The translations under genes and the position numbers were made by a program. DNA of 64,000 nucleotides from UBA1046 sp012511325 (GTDB lineage: Bacteria > Bacillota > Clostridia > Saccharofermentanales > DTU023): positions 620,001 through 684,000 of the forward strand of contig JBMNJZ010000001.1 in assembly GCA_050951925.1 (NCBI GenBank), read 5' to 3'. Positions within the stretch are counted from its first letter, which is position 1, and each line of letters starts with the position of its first letter. Below the pieces are notes generated by a model that had not been told where the DNA came from, ran no database searches, and saw only the letters and a program-made list of their open reading frames with translations. Positions 45,821-55,410 of this stretch are shown here, in pieces.

Positions 45821-46273
45821 ATGAAAAAATTATACTTACTAAGGCATGCCAAAAGCAGTTGGGACAATCCCGGCCTCAGGGACTATGACAGGCCCTTGAA
45901 TACCCGGGGAAAGAAGCAAGCAAGAGCCATGGGCAGATTTTTCCAGGAAAATGCCTTCGAAATAGATCGCATACTTTGCTCCGGCGCACTGAGGACCAGG
46001 CAGACCCTGGATCTCCTGCTGGAGTCTTATGACTACCGGGGAGAAATTGAATACAGTGACGAAATCTATGCTGCATCCGTTGCTACCCTTAAGAACCTTA
46101 TCCGCCAAGCGGACGTAGACTCGCTCCTCCTGATTGGCCACAATCCGGAGATAGAAAGCCTGGCCGGCGACCTGACCGACCGGCATCTGATCATGCCGAC
46201 CTGCCAGCTGGCAGTCATCGACATGGAAGAAGGCAACTTGGAAATCTTTACCAGACCGGAAATATCTAAATAG
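45821..46273 (+). CDS. SixA-like histidine phosphatase
   Basis: 150-residue histidine phosphatase superfamily protein. The catalytic motif is LLRHAKSSWD (RHx) at residues 6-15, then NTRGKKQARAMG, SGALRTRQT, and the second His in LLIGHNPEIESLAGDLT. Length and motifs match SixA, which dephosphorylates phosphohistidine on phosphotransfer proteins. The ribosome site is weak. It stands alone. Confidence 0.85.
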   Translation: MKKLYLLRHAKSSWDNPGLRDYDRPLNTRGKKQARAMGRFFQENAFEIDRILCSGALRTRQTLDLLLESYDYRGEIEYSDEIYAASVATLKNLIRQADVDSLLLIGHNPEIESLAGDLTDRHLIMPTCQLAVIDMEEGNLEIFTRPEISK

Positions 46274-46317
46274 TACTTTCCAGGGAAGCTTAAACTGAGT
46301 CAGAGCCTGTCCTCCTC

Positions 46318-46692
46318 TCAGCTTTTCACACTGGCATCCAACAGCGGCAGAAACCGTGCGATCAGTCCTTTTAAGACGAAGGCGACAGCCAAGATGACCA
46401 GCGCCTTTTCAGGATCCGCCAGCACCGGAATGTTGAGCTTGAAAACCTGGGTGAGGAAAGCGGCCATCGCCACAATTCCGAGGATATAACCCAGAATCGA
46501 TAAGGGATGGGCCGGTGCTGCCGAAATGAACTTGCCTATGCTATTAGTGCACAGCAGCATGCCCATGATCCCAAGCACGATCGTCATACTCCGCGGACCC
46601 TGGAGGAACAGGACTTTCGTATTTGTCAGACCAAGAGCGACGATAATAGCGGACAGAATTGTTTCCAGGATCAGGATTTCTTTATTGATCAT
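46318..46692 (-). CDS. Small four-helix membrane protein
   Basis: 124 residues with four membrane helices (ILETILSAIIVALGL, MTIVLGIMGMLLCT, LGYILGIVAMAAFLTQVF, ALVILAVAFVLKGLIA). GGAGAAAATTAA precedes the ATG. Family not recognised. It is convergent with the SixA-like gene. Confidence 0.65.
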   Translation of the reverse strand: MINKEILILETILSAIIVALGLTNTKVLFLQGPRSMTIVLGIMGMLLCTNSIGKFISAAPAHPLSILGYILGIVAMAAFLTQVFKLNIPVLADPEKALVILAVAFVLKGLIARFLPLLDASVKS

Positions 46693-47221
46693 TTAATTTT
46701 CTCCATATTCAGATTATGCTTCTCAGGATCATCCTATACCGCCTATAGCATACGCATTCTAAAAGTCCCGCCGGATTGCATCACGAGAACGGATCTCACC
46801 CGTATTAAACTTGTAGAATGATCCACTAAGTGTCAACGACCGGATTCTATCAGAGCATATACCGCAAGCATTTGACCCGATGATCCTTTACAGGACGATG
46901 TTACTATATGAATTTTGCTTTCTCCTTAAGAATGCGTAAGGTTTCTGTAAAAACCTCAGCCGATTTGCAATTAAACTATCCGCCGAAAAACTCTTTATTC
47001 GCAAACTACCTACCGCAACTGTAGATTATCTGTCATATAGTAATTGCGGTGATCCGGATAAACAAAAGCGTTCGACTGTTTCTGAGTTTTTTAATAAGAT
47101 AAATAGGAAGAAGACAAAGACAATATTCTAAACAGGAAGTCCGAAACGTCTTTGTTGTTATTGAGGAAGAAAGAGGCAGGGCGCCGATGCAGACCAAAGC
47201 TAAAGAGATAAGGAGCTTGTC
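46693..47221. other. Gene-free stretch
   Basis: No coding frame is supportable on either strand. The only structure seen is an imperfect inverted repeat ACCGCAACT...AGTAATTGCGGT at about 47012-47052. The last 30 bases hold the ribosome site of the next gene. Confidence 0.5.
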
Positions 47222-47767
47222 ATGAAGTCATTAGTTGTTGTTTTTATCCTGGTATCAATAGTCCTTATAAGCTCTAATATCTTCGCACCTGATCAGGGGG
47301 GAGATGTGATGACAGGTGGAGTAAAGGACTTATCTAATCCTGATGCCCCCAAGACAATAGAATCAAAGGACATAATTTATTTCAAAACCTATTTTGTCTA
47401 TGCTGACGAAGCACAGGAATATAGTCGCTATGACTTTACTGCAGCAAAACAAGCTGACGGCACTGTAGAGGTTACTTGGGCCGACTATCAACTAGAGTCA
47501 AAGGCTGTAGTTGGCCCGGAATTTCTCGTCAGTCTCCAGGAGATAATAGATCAGCACAAAATGGCCGGCTATAACGGTATATACAGGGTGACCAGCAGCC
47601 TGCCCTGGCAACTCGAACCCTGCAGCTTCTATTGCGAGTATGAATCCGGCGAAAAAATCAGTTTTTATGAGGATGGAAATCCTGATAGTGAGTGGATGGG
47701 TGACATCGTAGACCTTTTTTCTTCCGTGGTTTCCGAGCCGACTTATACAGACCCAACAACAGGGTAA
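47222..47767 (+). CDS. Putative secreted or membrane-anchored protein
   Basis: 181 residues starting behind AAGGAG. Residues 4-22 (LVVVFILVSIVLISSNIFA) form a signal peptide or anchor. The rest is polar and acidic with two close cysteines (PCSFYCEYESGEKISF) and no family I recognise. No neighbour is linked to it. Confidence 0.6.
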   Translation: MKSLVVVFILVSIVLISSNIFAPDQGGDVMTGGVKDLSNPDAPKTIESKDIIYFKTYFVYADEAQEYSRYDFTAAKQADGTVEVTWADYQLESKAVVGPEFLVSLQEIIDQHKMAGYNGIYRVTSSLPWQLEPCSFYCEYESGEKISFYEDGNPDSEWMGDIVDLFSSVVSEPTYTDPTTG

Positions 47768-47877
47768 GAAGTGGACAGCAAACAGAGGATTATCATTTGC
47801 TTCCAATGCACCACGCGCCGGAAAAGGATTGGGTTGTGACGGAGATAAGTGGGTAAGTAGGTTGTAAACTTTGCGAC

Positions 47878-49455
47878 TTATGTAGGTATGAAGTCTACGA
47901 AGGATTGTACAAATTTTCTGGCGTCCTCAAGTTTTGGCTCAGAAGAGAGATCGTAATTCTCTAAAATGTAATAAACCCAATCCCTTTTTTCTTTGTTAAT
48001 TGTTCTTTCAAAGGATTCAATCTCACCAATTGGAACAATATAGAGACCCACAGACTGACACACAGCCTCCACTGCCTCATATTCGGCAGGTTCATTGCCC
48101 AATAAACCATGTTTACCTGTTTTCTTTAGCTGTTTCCAAACATCATTTCCGGTGCTGTTTCGTGCATTTATTCCATTATAAATAATCTGCATACTGGCAT
48201 CTAATTGATTGTTCCAATCAAGGCCAAACGCCGCAGCAAGTTGCTTGAAATCATGGCTTGAGTTAAGTAAATCGAAATCACAAATAGAAACAACTGGCAC
48301 ATTAACAGCTCTCAAAGCGCTTACGACATCTTTCATTCGTGACTTTCCTCCGCAATGAGTGAACAAAATATCAGGGGAAGTTCCCTTTGGATTTTCATAG
48401 ATGGCATCCAATATCGCTTGATAAAACAAGCAATCATAATCACTCTCACAGATAACAACTTTCTCATGAAATAGCCCACTTAAAATATTAGAATAACGCA
48501 AAAGAGGTTTGTCCCAAAGCTCGGCTATATCCTTGTTTTCCAGAATGCTCATATTGTTAAGATTGTCGTTTCGAACGATTCTGATAACAGTCACATTCTC
48601 ACTATCGGCATCAAGCAAGCCCTGCAAGAAGTCCTCACTATGGGTTGCTATGAATAATTGGCGGTTATCTGGGTTGTTCTTTGCTAGCATTCTACCTATG
48701 ATCCTAGCTTGTGGAGGGTGGAGAAAAGCATCCGGCTCATCAATTAAAGTTATTGTGTTACCGGATGTGAATGTATCAAGCAGAATGCTGGCAAAGCTCC
48801 GCATCCCATCACCTTGCTCCTGGAGTTTAGGTAGTTTGTTAACTAGATTATAATAAATATCTTGCTTGTCAATTGTATATGCAGTTTTATCGGGTGCCTG
48901 ACCAATATGTAATGGTATGGTATGTATCCCATTGCGATTTACTACTAAATCTACCCCAAAAGCTTGACGGTAGTAGTCCGATATTTTTTTAGCAGTTTCC
49001 TCGCTTTTGTACAATATACTGATAGGGTGAGATTCTGTAGGGCTACCGCGAGCAAGAGCATTGGATACAGTTAAGCGACTTCCAGTACTAAGTAACTTTA
49101 CAAATATATTATGTATTACCGGATGTAATGTTTTAGTGTTCCAGTAACGCTGTAGATTATCCATATCAAAAGAAATGCCATGTAAACTGTCAATAAAATC
49201 TGGATTGTCAATTGAACCTAAAAACTCAAACCTGGCACTTTTGACTATTATTCCACTTGCTTGATTAGAAGAAGTCAGTTTACGATCCAAGTCTTTTAAC
49301 ACCTGGCTTTTACCGCAATTATTAGGGCCTGTAAATACAACAATGCTGTTTTTTTGAAGGTTAAGCTGAGTCCCGTCGTTAAAAATGACATTATTGAAAA
49401 ATATTTGTGGTTTTTGCAGATGATTATTGTTTATATCATCAATTTCTGTGGTCAT
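47878..49455 (-). CDS. OLD-family ATPase/TOPRIM nuclease
   Basis: 525 residues. ABC-type ATPase: Walker A TGPNNCGKSQV near residues 35-45, Walker B TLIDEPDAFLHP, H-loop ATHSEDF. The C-terminal TOPRIM domain shows VVICESDYDCLFYQAILD and the acidic VPVVSICDFDLL. This is the plan of overcoming-lysogenisation-defect nucleases, many of them phage-defence effectors (class 2 members pair with a UvrD-like helicase; none is adjacent here). GGAGGG precedes the ATG. A standalone class 1 OLD is the simplest reading. Confidence 0.85.
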   Translation of the reverse strand: MTTEIDDINNNHLQKPQIFFNNVIFNDGTQLNLQKNSIVVFTGPNNCGKSQVLKDLDRKLTSSNQASGIIVKSARFEFLGSIDNPDFIDSLHGISFDMDNLQRYWNTKTLHPVIHNIFVKLLSTGSRLTVSNALARGSPTESHPISILYKSEETAKKISDYYRQAFGVDLVVNRNGIHTIPLHIGQAPDKTAYTIDKQDIYYNLVNKLPKLQEQGDGMRSFASILLDTFTSGNTITLIDEPDAFLHPPQARIIGRMLAKNNPDNRQLFIATHSEDFLQGLLDADSENVTVIRIVRNDNLNNMSILENKDIAELWDKPLLRYSNILSGLFHEKVVICESDYDCLFYQAILDAIYENPKGTSPDILFTHCGGKSRMKDVVSALRAVNVPVVSICDFDLLNSSHDFKQLAAAFGLDWNNQLDASMQIIYNGINARNSTGNDVWKQLKKTGKHGLLGNEPAEYEAVEAVCQSVGLYIVPIGEIESFERTINKEKRDWVYYILENYDLSSEPKLEDARKFVQSFVDFIPT

Positions 49456-49702
49456 GTTCCCTCCTGTATGAGCCTATAATCAGCCACTTTATTTATTCTA
49501 AACTAATTTTTTACTTAACTCATTATTAATCACACGATTGTTTATCCCTAAGCTGTATTTTGTAGGAAAAATTGAGAAAACAAATAGATTCTGACTCATT
49601 GACATGAGTTTTAAGAATAATGAGCTAAAAATGAGTGTAAATTTTTTGGAAACATGATACAGTCATATGTATCAACAGATGTGCAAAAGAGAGATAAACA
49701 GA

Positions 49703-50986
49703 ATGACGTATCTGGAAAAAGAAAATGCTTCTCTGGAGCTAAAAGCGAAGTTAAGTGACAGTTTTTTAAAAACAGTTAGTGCCTATGCGAATTACAGCGA
49801 TGGCAAAATCGTCTTCGGTGTAAGTAATGACGGCACGATTATCGGCATATCGGATGAGAAAAAACTTCGACTACAGATTGAGAATAAAATCAACGATTGC
49901 ATCACTCCTCGTCCTCAATTCAAAATGGAGAAACAAGAGGTTGATGGTAAAGTACTTATCGTGCTTTCTATTTTTAAGGGCAAAAATGCACCGTATTACT
50001 ATAATCAAACGACTTACAAGAGGACAGATACTTCTACTACACCCGTCGACCGTTCCGAGATTCGCCATCTCGTTCTCACAGGTGTAGAACAAAACTATGA
50101 TCAATTGATTTCGCCGGAAACAGAGCTGGAGTTTACTATTCTTGAAAAAGAATTGAAGCGCGAAATTGGTCTAAAGCGTTTCTCAGATGATACACTCCGC
50201 ACACTTGGTCTTGTGGTGGATGACGAGTACACGAGAGCTGCCGAGTTACTCGCTGATAAAAACAAAAATCCCAGATCAGCCACGTCCATTGTTCGCTTTG
50301 GTAAAACGCGTTCCGAGTTCATGGATCGTAAGGATCTGACATATCAGTCTCTGCTTACACAGTATAAGGGTGCTTTAGGCATGTTTGACAAATGGTACGC
50401 ACCGTATGAAGAAGTTGTGGACTTTCGCCGGATCGAGAGAATCCAAATCCCACGTGAGGCCTACAGAGAAGGTGTTGCCAACGCCTTGATTAATCGTCGC
50501 TACGACATTAACGGTAGTGTTCAAGTGGCTATGTATGAAGATCGCATCGAAATCATCTCGCCAGGCGGTCTTCCGGAAGGCATGAATGAAACTGCCTACC
50601 TGTACAAACAGATTTCTATCCCAAGAAATACGGTTGTTGCTAATGTTTTCCATCGCTTACATATCATTGAAAAGTTCGGCACAGGTATTGATCGTATACG
50701 TGATGAATATGTCAGTTTTCCTTCACAACCGGAATTCGAGATTACGTCAGATTTTATACGAGTAGTGCTTCCTGTCATTGACTATGACAACGAACCCCAA
50801 AAACCAAGTTTTGGCGAAAGTATTTTACTTCTTCTTTCAAAAAAGGGTGCATTGTCAAGAGCTGAAATTGAAGAGCATACAGGCTTTAAACGCAGTTGGG
50901 TTTTAAAGGAGTTAAACCGAATGCTTGGAGATGGGATTATCGAAGTGGCCGGAAAGGGCCCTGCCACGAGGTATCGCATTAAATGA
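49703..50986 (+). CDS. AlbA_2 / Schlafen-like putative transcriptional regulator
   Basis: 427 residues from MTYLEKENASLELK, taken as the start because the family begins this way; an ATG 12 codons earlier is possible. The N-terminal AlbA_2 domain reads ELKAKLSDSFLKTVSAYANYSDGKIVFGV. The HATPase-like middle has REGVANALINRRYD and IEIISPGGLPEGM. The C-terminal winged helix is KGALSRAEIEEHTGFKRSWVLKELNRML. Related proteins occur in defence islands, but the role is unknown. A perfect 21-base inverted repeat follows. Confidence 0.82.
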   Translation: MTYLEKENASLELKAKLSDSFLKTVSAYANYSDGKIVFGVSNDGTIIGISDEKKLRLQIENKINDCITPRPQFKMEKQEVDGKVLIVLSIFKGKNAPYYYNQTTYKRTDTSTTPVDRSEIRHLVLTGVEQNYDQLISPETELEFTILEKELKREIGLKRFSDDTLRTLGLVVDDEYTRAAELLADKNKNPRSATSIVRFGKTRSEFMDRKDLTYQSLLTQYKGALGMFDKWYAPYEEVVDFRRIERIQIPREAYREGVANALINRRYDINGSVQVAMYEDRIEIISPGGLPEGMNETAYLYKQISIPRNTVVANVFHRLHIIEKFGTGIDRIRDEYVSFPSQPEFEITSDFIRVVLPVIDYDNEPQKPSFGESILLLLSKKGALSRAEIEEHTGFKRSWVLKELNRMLGDGIIEVAGKGPATRYRIK

Positions 50987-51007
50987 ATTATCGACCACTA
51001 AATCGAG

Positions 51008-51052
51008 TATCTACCACTCTATCTACCATAGTGGTAGATAGAGTGGTAGATA
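51008..51052. repeat. Perfect 21+21 base inverted repeat, then a tandem duplication
   Basis: TATCTACCACTCTATCTACCA, TAG spacer, and its exact complement. Each arm itself repeats TCTACCA. Directly after, ACTAAGGCTATGACAG occurs twice (about 51053-51084). It lies between the AlbA_2 gene and the HTH gene. It could be a terminator hairpin, without a T-run, or an operator. Confidence 0.85.
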
Positions 51053-51097
51053 ACTAAGGCTATGACAGAACTAAGGCTATGACAGGAAGGAAACGTT

Positions 51098-51340
51098 ATG
51101 GCTTGGTCATACGAGAAGCTCTGGAAACGAATTGCAGAGCACGGAATCAACAAGTCGAAACTCCGCGATGAGGCCGGTTTCAGGCCCGCCACATTGTCGA
51201 GGCTAAGCCATGATGAGCCGGTTAATATGGCGATCTTGGCGCGCATTTGCGAATACTTGAATTGCAACATAGGTGATATTATCGATTACATTTCTGATAA
51301 GACAGAGACAGAGATAGAGAGAAAAGATGGCAACGCTTGA
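51098..51340 (+). CDS. Small Cro/CI-type HTH regulator
   Basis: 80 residues, nearly all helix-turn-helix: SYEKLWKRIAEHGINKSKLRDEAGFRPATLSRLSHDEPVNMAILARICEYLNCNIGDII, which matches the compact XRE/HTH_26 family. AGGAAGGAAACG precedes the ATG. It lies 218 bases upstream of hsdR and could control that operon, as small C-proteins do. Confidence 0.85.
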   Translation: MAWSYEKLWKRIAEHGINKSKLRDEAGFRPATLSRLSHDEPVNMAILARICEYLNCNIGDIIDYISDKTETEIERKDGNA

Positions 51341-51558
51341 ATTAATTGTTAAACGATAAAGCGTTAGATTATCAGTAAGGAATTCCTGCCACCTGCTCAA
51401 AAGAAATGTGACAGCTTAGGAGCATCTATAATTATAGAGCGGTAGCAGCAAAACCAAATTTGACAGCAATAAAAACATTAAGACATTTTGCCAAGAATAT
51501 GATTATCCTACTCATACCTCAAAGATAAATGGTTAAGGTGTAGAACGGAGGGAAAGAA

Positions 51559-53931
51559 ATGAGCATGATTATTCCCAAGAATCAAATGACGGAAGAAGAT
51601 ATAAAGCTCTACTTTATTACTCCTGCAATTCAAAATCGTGGTTGGCAAAATAAAATTACGATGGAAACAAAGGTCAAATTTACAGACGGTAGGATTAATC
51701 TTAAAGGGAATCTGGTTTCTCGTGAAGCTGCAAAAAAAGCTGACTACATCTTGTATATCAACGCAAATAATCCTATTGCCATCGTAGAAGCAAAAGATAA
51801 CAATCATTCAGTGTCCTATGGTCTTCAACAAGCTATGACGTATGCTCAGATGCTGGATGTTCCTTTTGCATATAGTTCAAATGGCGATGCATTTTATGAG
51901 CATGATTTTTTAACCGGTCTTGAAAGACAAATTCCACTTGACCAATTCCCAACGTATGATGAGCTTTTTGAAAGATTTAGAGCAGAATCAAATGATGGTG
52001 AAGGATTAACTCCGGTGGAAACTGCCATTATTGATCAGCCATACTATACAAGCCAAACAACCTATGCACCGAGGTATTATCAGCGCATCGCTATCAACCG
52101 TTCCGTTGATGCAATTGCAAAGGGTCAAAAGCGTTTGCTTTTAGCTATGGCGACTGGCACCGGAAAGACTTACACGGCATTTCAAATTGTATATCGCCTG
52201 TTGAAGGCTGGCTTTATTAAAAAGGTTCTTTATCTGGCAGATAGAAATATCCTTGTAGACCAGTCTATTCAGCAAGATTTTGCACCACTCGGAAGGTCAA
52301 TCCATAAAGTTAACTTCGCTCAAGATGACCCATCCACTATTACCTCTTACGAGGTGTATTTCTCTCTTTATCAACAGCTTACGGATAGGGAAGATCAGAG
52401 GGATGAAGATGAGGAGGATGCGGTATCTCGTTTAAGCCAGCTCTTCAATCCGGATTTCTTCGATCTTGTTATCGTAGATGAGTGCCATAGAGGTTCTGCC
52501 AAGAAAGACAGCAACTGGAGAAAGATTTTGGAATACTTTGATTCGGCAGCTCAAATCGGTATGACTGCAACACCAAAGGAAACAAAATATATATCCAATA
52601 TCGACTACTTCGGAGAGCCTATTTATACATATAGCCTTCGCGAAGGCATAGAGGATGGTTTTCTGGCTCCCTTCCGTGTCATCGGTATTACTACCGATAT
52701 TGGGGATGGTTGGCGACCAAGCATAGGCCAGAGAGACATTTATGGTTGTATAATTGAAGACAAAATATACGACAACAAAGACTATGATTACAACATCATT
52801 ATTGAGGATAGGATCAACAAAGTTGCTAATGAGATTACTAAATATCTGAAGAGCACAGATAGAATGCAAAAAACAATTGTTTTCTGCGCAACGGAAGAAC
52901 ACGCAGAGCAAATGAGGATTGCACTCAATAATCTCAATGCAGATATGGTTCGAGAGAATCCTGATTATGTCGTTCGCATTACCGGTAGTGATGACTATGG
53001 AAAAAGCAAGCTCGATTACTTCATTTCCGTATCGGCAAAATATCCGGTTATTGCAACAACTTCAAAACTGTTGTCAACCGGCGCAGACTGCAAGATGACT
53101 AAGCTGATCGTTATTGACCAGATGATAAACTCTATGACGGAGTTCAAGCAGATTATTGGTCGTGGCACACGTCTGAGAGAACAAGATGGCAAGACTCATT
53201 TTACAGTCATGGATTTTCGAGGTGTTGCTCGTTTGTTCGCTGACCCTGAGTGGGATGGTCCTGTCGTAATACACCCCGGCTTTGACCCTAATGATTGGGA
53301 AGGAGACACTCTCACTCCGGTGCCCGTACCTGATCCTGAGCTTGATCCTGAGCAAACACCCAAACCTTATGTTGATACAGATGGATGCCAAGTATCTATC
53401 GTACATAAAACTGTTTCAATATTTGACGCCAATGGCAAGCTCCTGCGTAAGGAAAACATTATCGATTATACAAGGACCAATATACTTGGAACATATGCTT
53501 CTCTTGAAAATTTCATTCATCAATGGACATCGGAGCAAAAGAAAGAAAAAATTCAAGAATTGTTCCGAATAAGAGGAATTGATCTTGATGCTTTGAAGAT
53601 TGAGCAAGGCCTGGAGGATGTGGATGACTTTGATTTTATTTGCCATGTTGCCTTTGATCAAAAACCATTGACCAGAAAAGAGAGAGCAAACAATGTTAAG
53701 AAGGGTGATTTCTTTAGCAAATATGGTGGAACTGCAAGGGAAGTACTTGAAGCACTTCTCGACAAATATATGAATATGGGTATCTATGAAATTGAAAATA
53801 CAGATGTCCTCAAGCTAGATCCGCTTAAACAATATGGCTCGCCGGCAAAAATTGTTGCAATGTTTGGTGGTAAGGCTGGATACATTAAGGCTTTACAAGA
53901 GCTTGAAGCAGAAATATATGGAGTGGCTTAA
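51559..53931 (+). CDS. hsdR: Type I restriction enzyme R subunit
   Basis: 790 residues, the shorter EcoEI-like form. N-terminal nuclease: ADYILYINANNPIAIVEAKD (D...ExK) at about residues 54-73. Motor: ATGTGKTYTAF, IVDECHRGS, GMTATP, then the helicase C-lobe with QIIGRGTRLR. The C-terminal domain (from about 640) docks to the methylase. Translocates DNA and cuts when two enzymes collide. CGGAGGGAAAG precedes the ATG. The hsdM start follows the stop immediately. Confidence 0.95.
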   Translation: MSMIIPKNQMTEEDIKLYFITPAIQNRGWQNKITMETKVKFTDGRINLKGNLVSREAAKKADYILYINANNPIAIVEAKDNNHSVSYGLQQAMTYAQMLDVPFAYSSNGDAFYEHDFLTGLERQIPLDQFPTYDELFERFRAESNDGEGLTPVETAIIDQPYYTSQTTYAPRYYQRIAINRSVDAIAKGQKRLLLAMATGTGKTYTAFQIVYRLLKAGFIKKVLYLADRNILVDQSIQQDFAPLGRSIHKVNFAQDDPSTITSYEVYFSLYQQLTDREDQRDEDEEDAVSRLSQLFNPDFFDLVIVDECHRGSAKKDSNWRKILEYFDSAAQIGMTATPKETKYISNIDYFGEPIYTYSLREGIEDGFLAPFRVIGITTDIGDGWRPSIGQRDIYGCIIEDKIYDNKDYDYNIIIEDRINKVANEITKYLKSTDRMQKTIVFCATEEHAEQMRIALNNLNADMVRENPDYVVRITGSDDYGKSKLDYFISVSAKYPVIATTSKLLSTGADCKMTKLIVIDQMINSMTEFKQIIGRGTRLREQDGKTHFTVMDFRGVARLFADPEWDGPVVIHPGFDPNDWEGDTLTPVPVPDPELDPEQTPKPYVDTDGCQVSIVHKTVSIFDANGKLLRKENIIDYTRTNILGTYASLENFIHQWTSEQKKEKIQELFRIRGIDLDALKIEQGLEDVDDFDFICHVAFDQKPLTRKERANNVKKGDFFSKYGGTAREVLEALLDKYMNMGIYEIENTDVLKLDPLKQYGSPAKIVAMFGGKAGYIKALQELEAEIYGVA

Positions 53932-55410
53932 ATGAGCAATATATCGAGTTTTGTAAAAAGAATAAGAGATATCATGCGCAATGATGCCGGTATTAACGGC
54001 GATGCTCAACGTATTGAGCAGCTGGCATGGATGCTTTTCTTGAAAGTGTATGACACGAAGGAACAAGACTGGGAAATTGCTGAGGACGATTATGTTTCCA
54101 TTATTCCTGAGCATTGTCGTTGGTCAAGTTGGGCGCATGATGATAAATCCGGCGATGCGATGACAGGAGATGCTCTGCTTAACTTTGTGGACAACACCTT
54201 ATTTCCAACTCTAAAGGGACTCAATGTAACACCTGAAACTCCGATCAAAAAGTCTATTGTTAAGACTACCTTTGAAGATGCAAACCAATATATGAAAGAT
54301 GGAGTCCTTCTTCGTCAGGTTATCAATATTATCGATGATTTGGATCTGGGTGATTATGAAGAAAGCCACGCTTTTGGCGAGATTTATGAATCTATTCTGA
54401 GAGAACTCCAAAGTGCAGGCTCGGCAGGTGAATTCTATACTCCTCGTGCTGTAACGGATTTCATGGCGGAGATGATTGAGCCAAAAATCGGCGAACAAAT
54501 GGCAGACTTTGCTTGCGGAACCGGTGGTTTTATCACAAGCTGGCTAAAGGAGCTTGCAAAGAAAGTTGAAACTGTCGATGACCAAGAAGCATATAGTAAC
54601 TCAATCTACGGCATTGAAAAGAAACAATTCCCTTATATGCTTTGCATTACCAATATGCTATTGCATGGACTTGATGTTCCTAAGGTTTATCATGATAACT
54701 CTCTTCTTCGTGATGTACTTGACTACACAGAAAGAGATCAGTTTGATGTTATCCTTATGAATCCACCTTATGGCGGCAATGAGAAGTCAGATGTGAAAAA
54801 TCATTTTCCGGCTGATCTTGCATCAAGCGAGACAGCGGACCTCTTTATGTCAGTAATAATGTATCGCTTGAAAAAGAATGGTCGCGCTGCAGTTATTCTC
54901 CCAGACGGATTTCTTTTCGGACTTGATAATGCAAAGGTGAATATCAAGAGGAAGCTTCTCAATGAATTCAACCTGCATACGATTATCCGTTTGCCCGGTA
55001 GCGTTTTTTCGCCTTACACAAGCATTACTACTAATATTCTTTTCTTTGATAATACAAAGCGGACCGAGAACACCTGGTACTATCGTTTGGATATGCCGGA
55101 GGACTATAAGCATTTCTCCAAAACAAAGCCTATGAAGCTCTCCCATTTTGATGTTGTGAAAGAATGGTGGAATGACCGCAAGGAAATCAACATTGACGGT
55201 TTTGATAAGGCAAAGTGCTATTCCTACGAGCAACTTACAGAGGAATTTGGATACAATCTTGACCAATGCGGATTTCCTCATGAAGAGGAAGAAATTCTTG
55301 CACCTCTTGATTTGATTCATAGATATGAAGAGAAGAGAGCCTCGCTCAATGCCACCATTGATCGTGTTTTGGCAGAAATTAGGGTTCTTCTGGGAGGTGT
55401 TAACGAATGA
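53932..55410 (+). CDS. hsdM: Type I restriction-modification methyltransferase subunit
   Basis: 492 residues. N-terminal HsdM_N helical domain (SSFVKRIRDIMRNDAG...), the AdoMet motif ADFACGTGGF, and the catalytic NPPY in ILMNPPYGG, the N6-adenine type. The C-terminal helix pairs with HsdS. The start follows the hsdR TAA directly; the stop overlaps hsdS by four bases (ATGA). Confidence 0.96.
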   Translation: MSNISSFVKRIRDIMRNDAGINGDAQRIEQLAWMLFLKVYDTKEQDWEIAEDDYVSIIPEHCRWSSWAHDDKSGDAMTGDALLNFVDNTLFPTLKGLNVTPETPIKKSIVKTTFEDANQYMKDGVLLRQVINIIDDLDLGDYEESHAFGEIYESILRELQSAGSAGEFYTPRAVTDFMAEMIEPKIGEQMADFACGTGGFITSWLKELAKKVETVDDQEAYSNSIYGIEKKQFPYMLCITNMLLHGLDVPKVYHDNSLLRDVLDYTERDQFDVILMNPPYGGNEKSDVKNHFPADLASSETADLFMSVIMYRLKKNGRAAVILPDGFLFGLDNAKVNIKRKLLNEFNLHTIIRLPGSVFSPYTSITTNILFFDNTKRTENTWYYRLDMPEDYKHFSKTKPMKLSHFDVVKEWWNDRKEINIDGFDKAKCYSYEQLTEEFGYNLDQCGFPHEEEEILAPLDLIHRYEEKRASLNATIDRVLAEIRVLLGGVNE

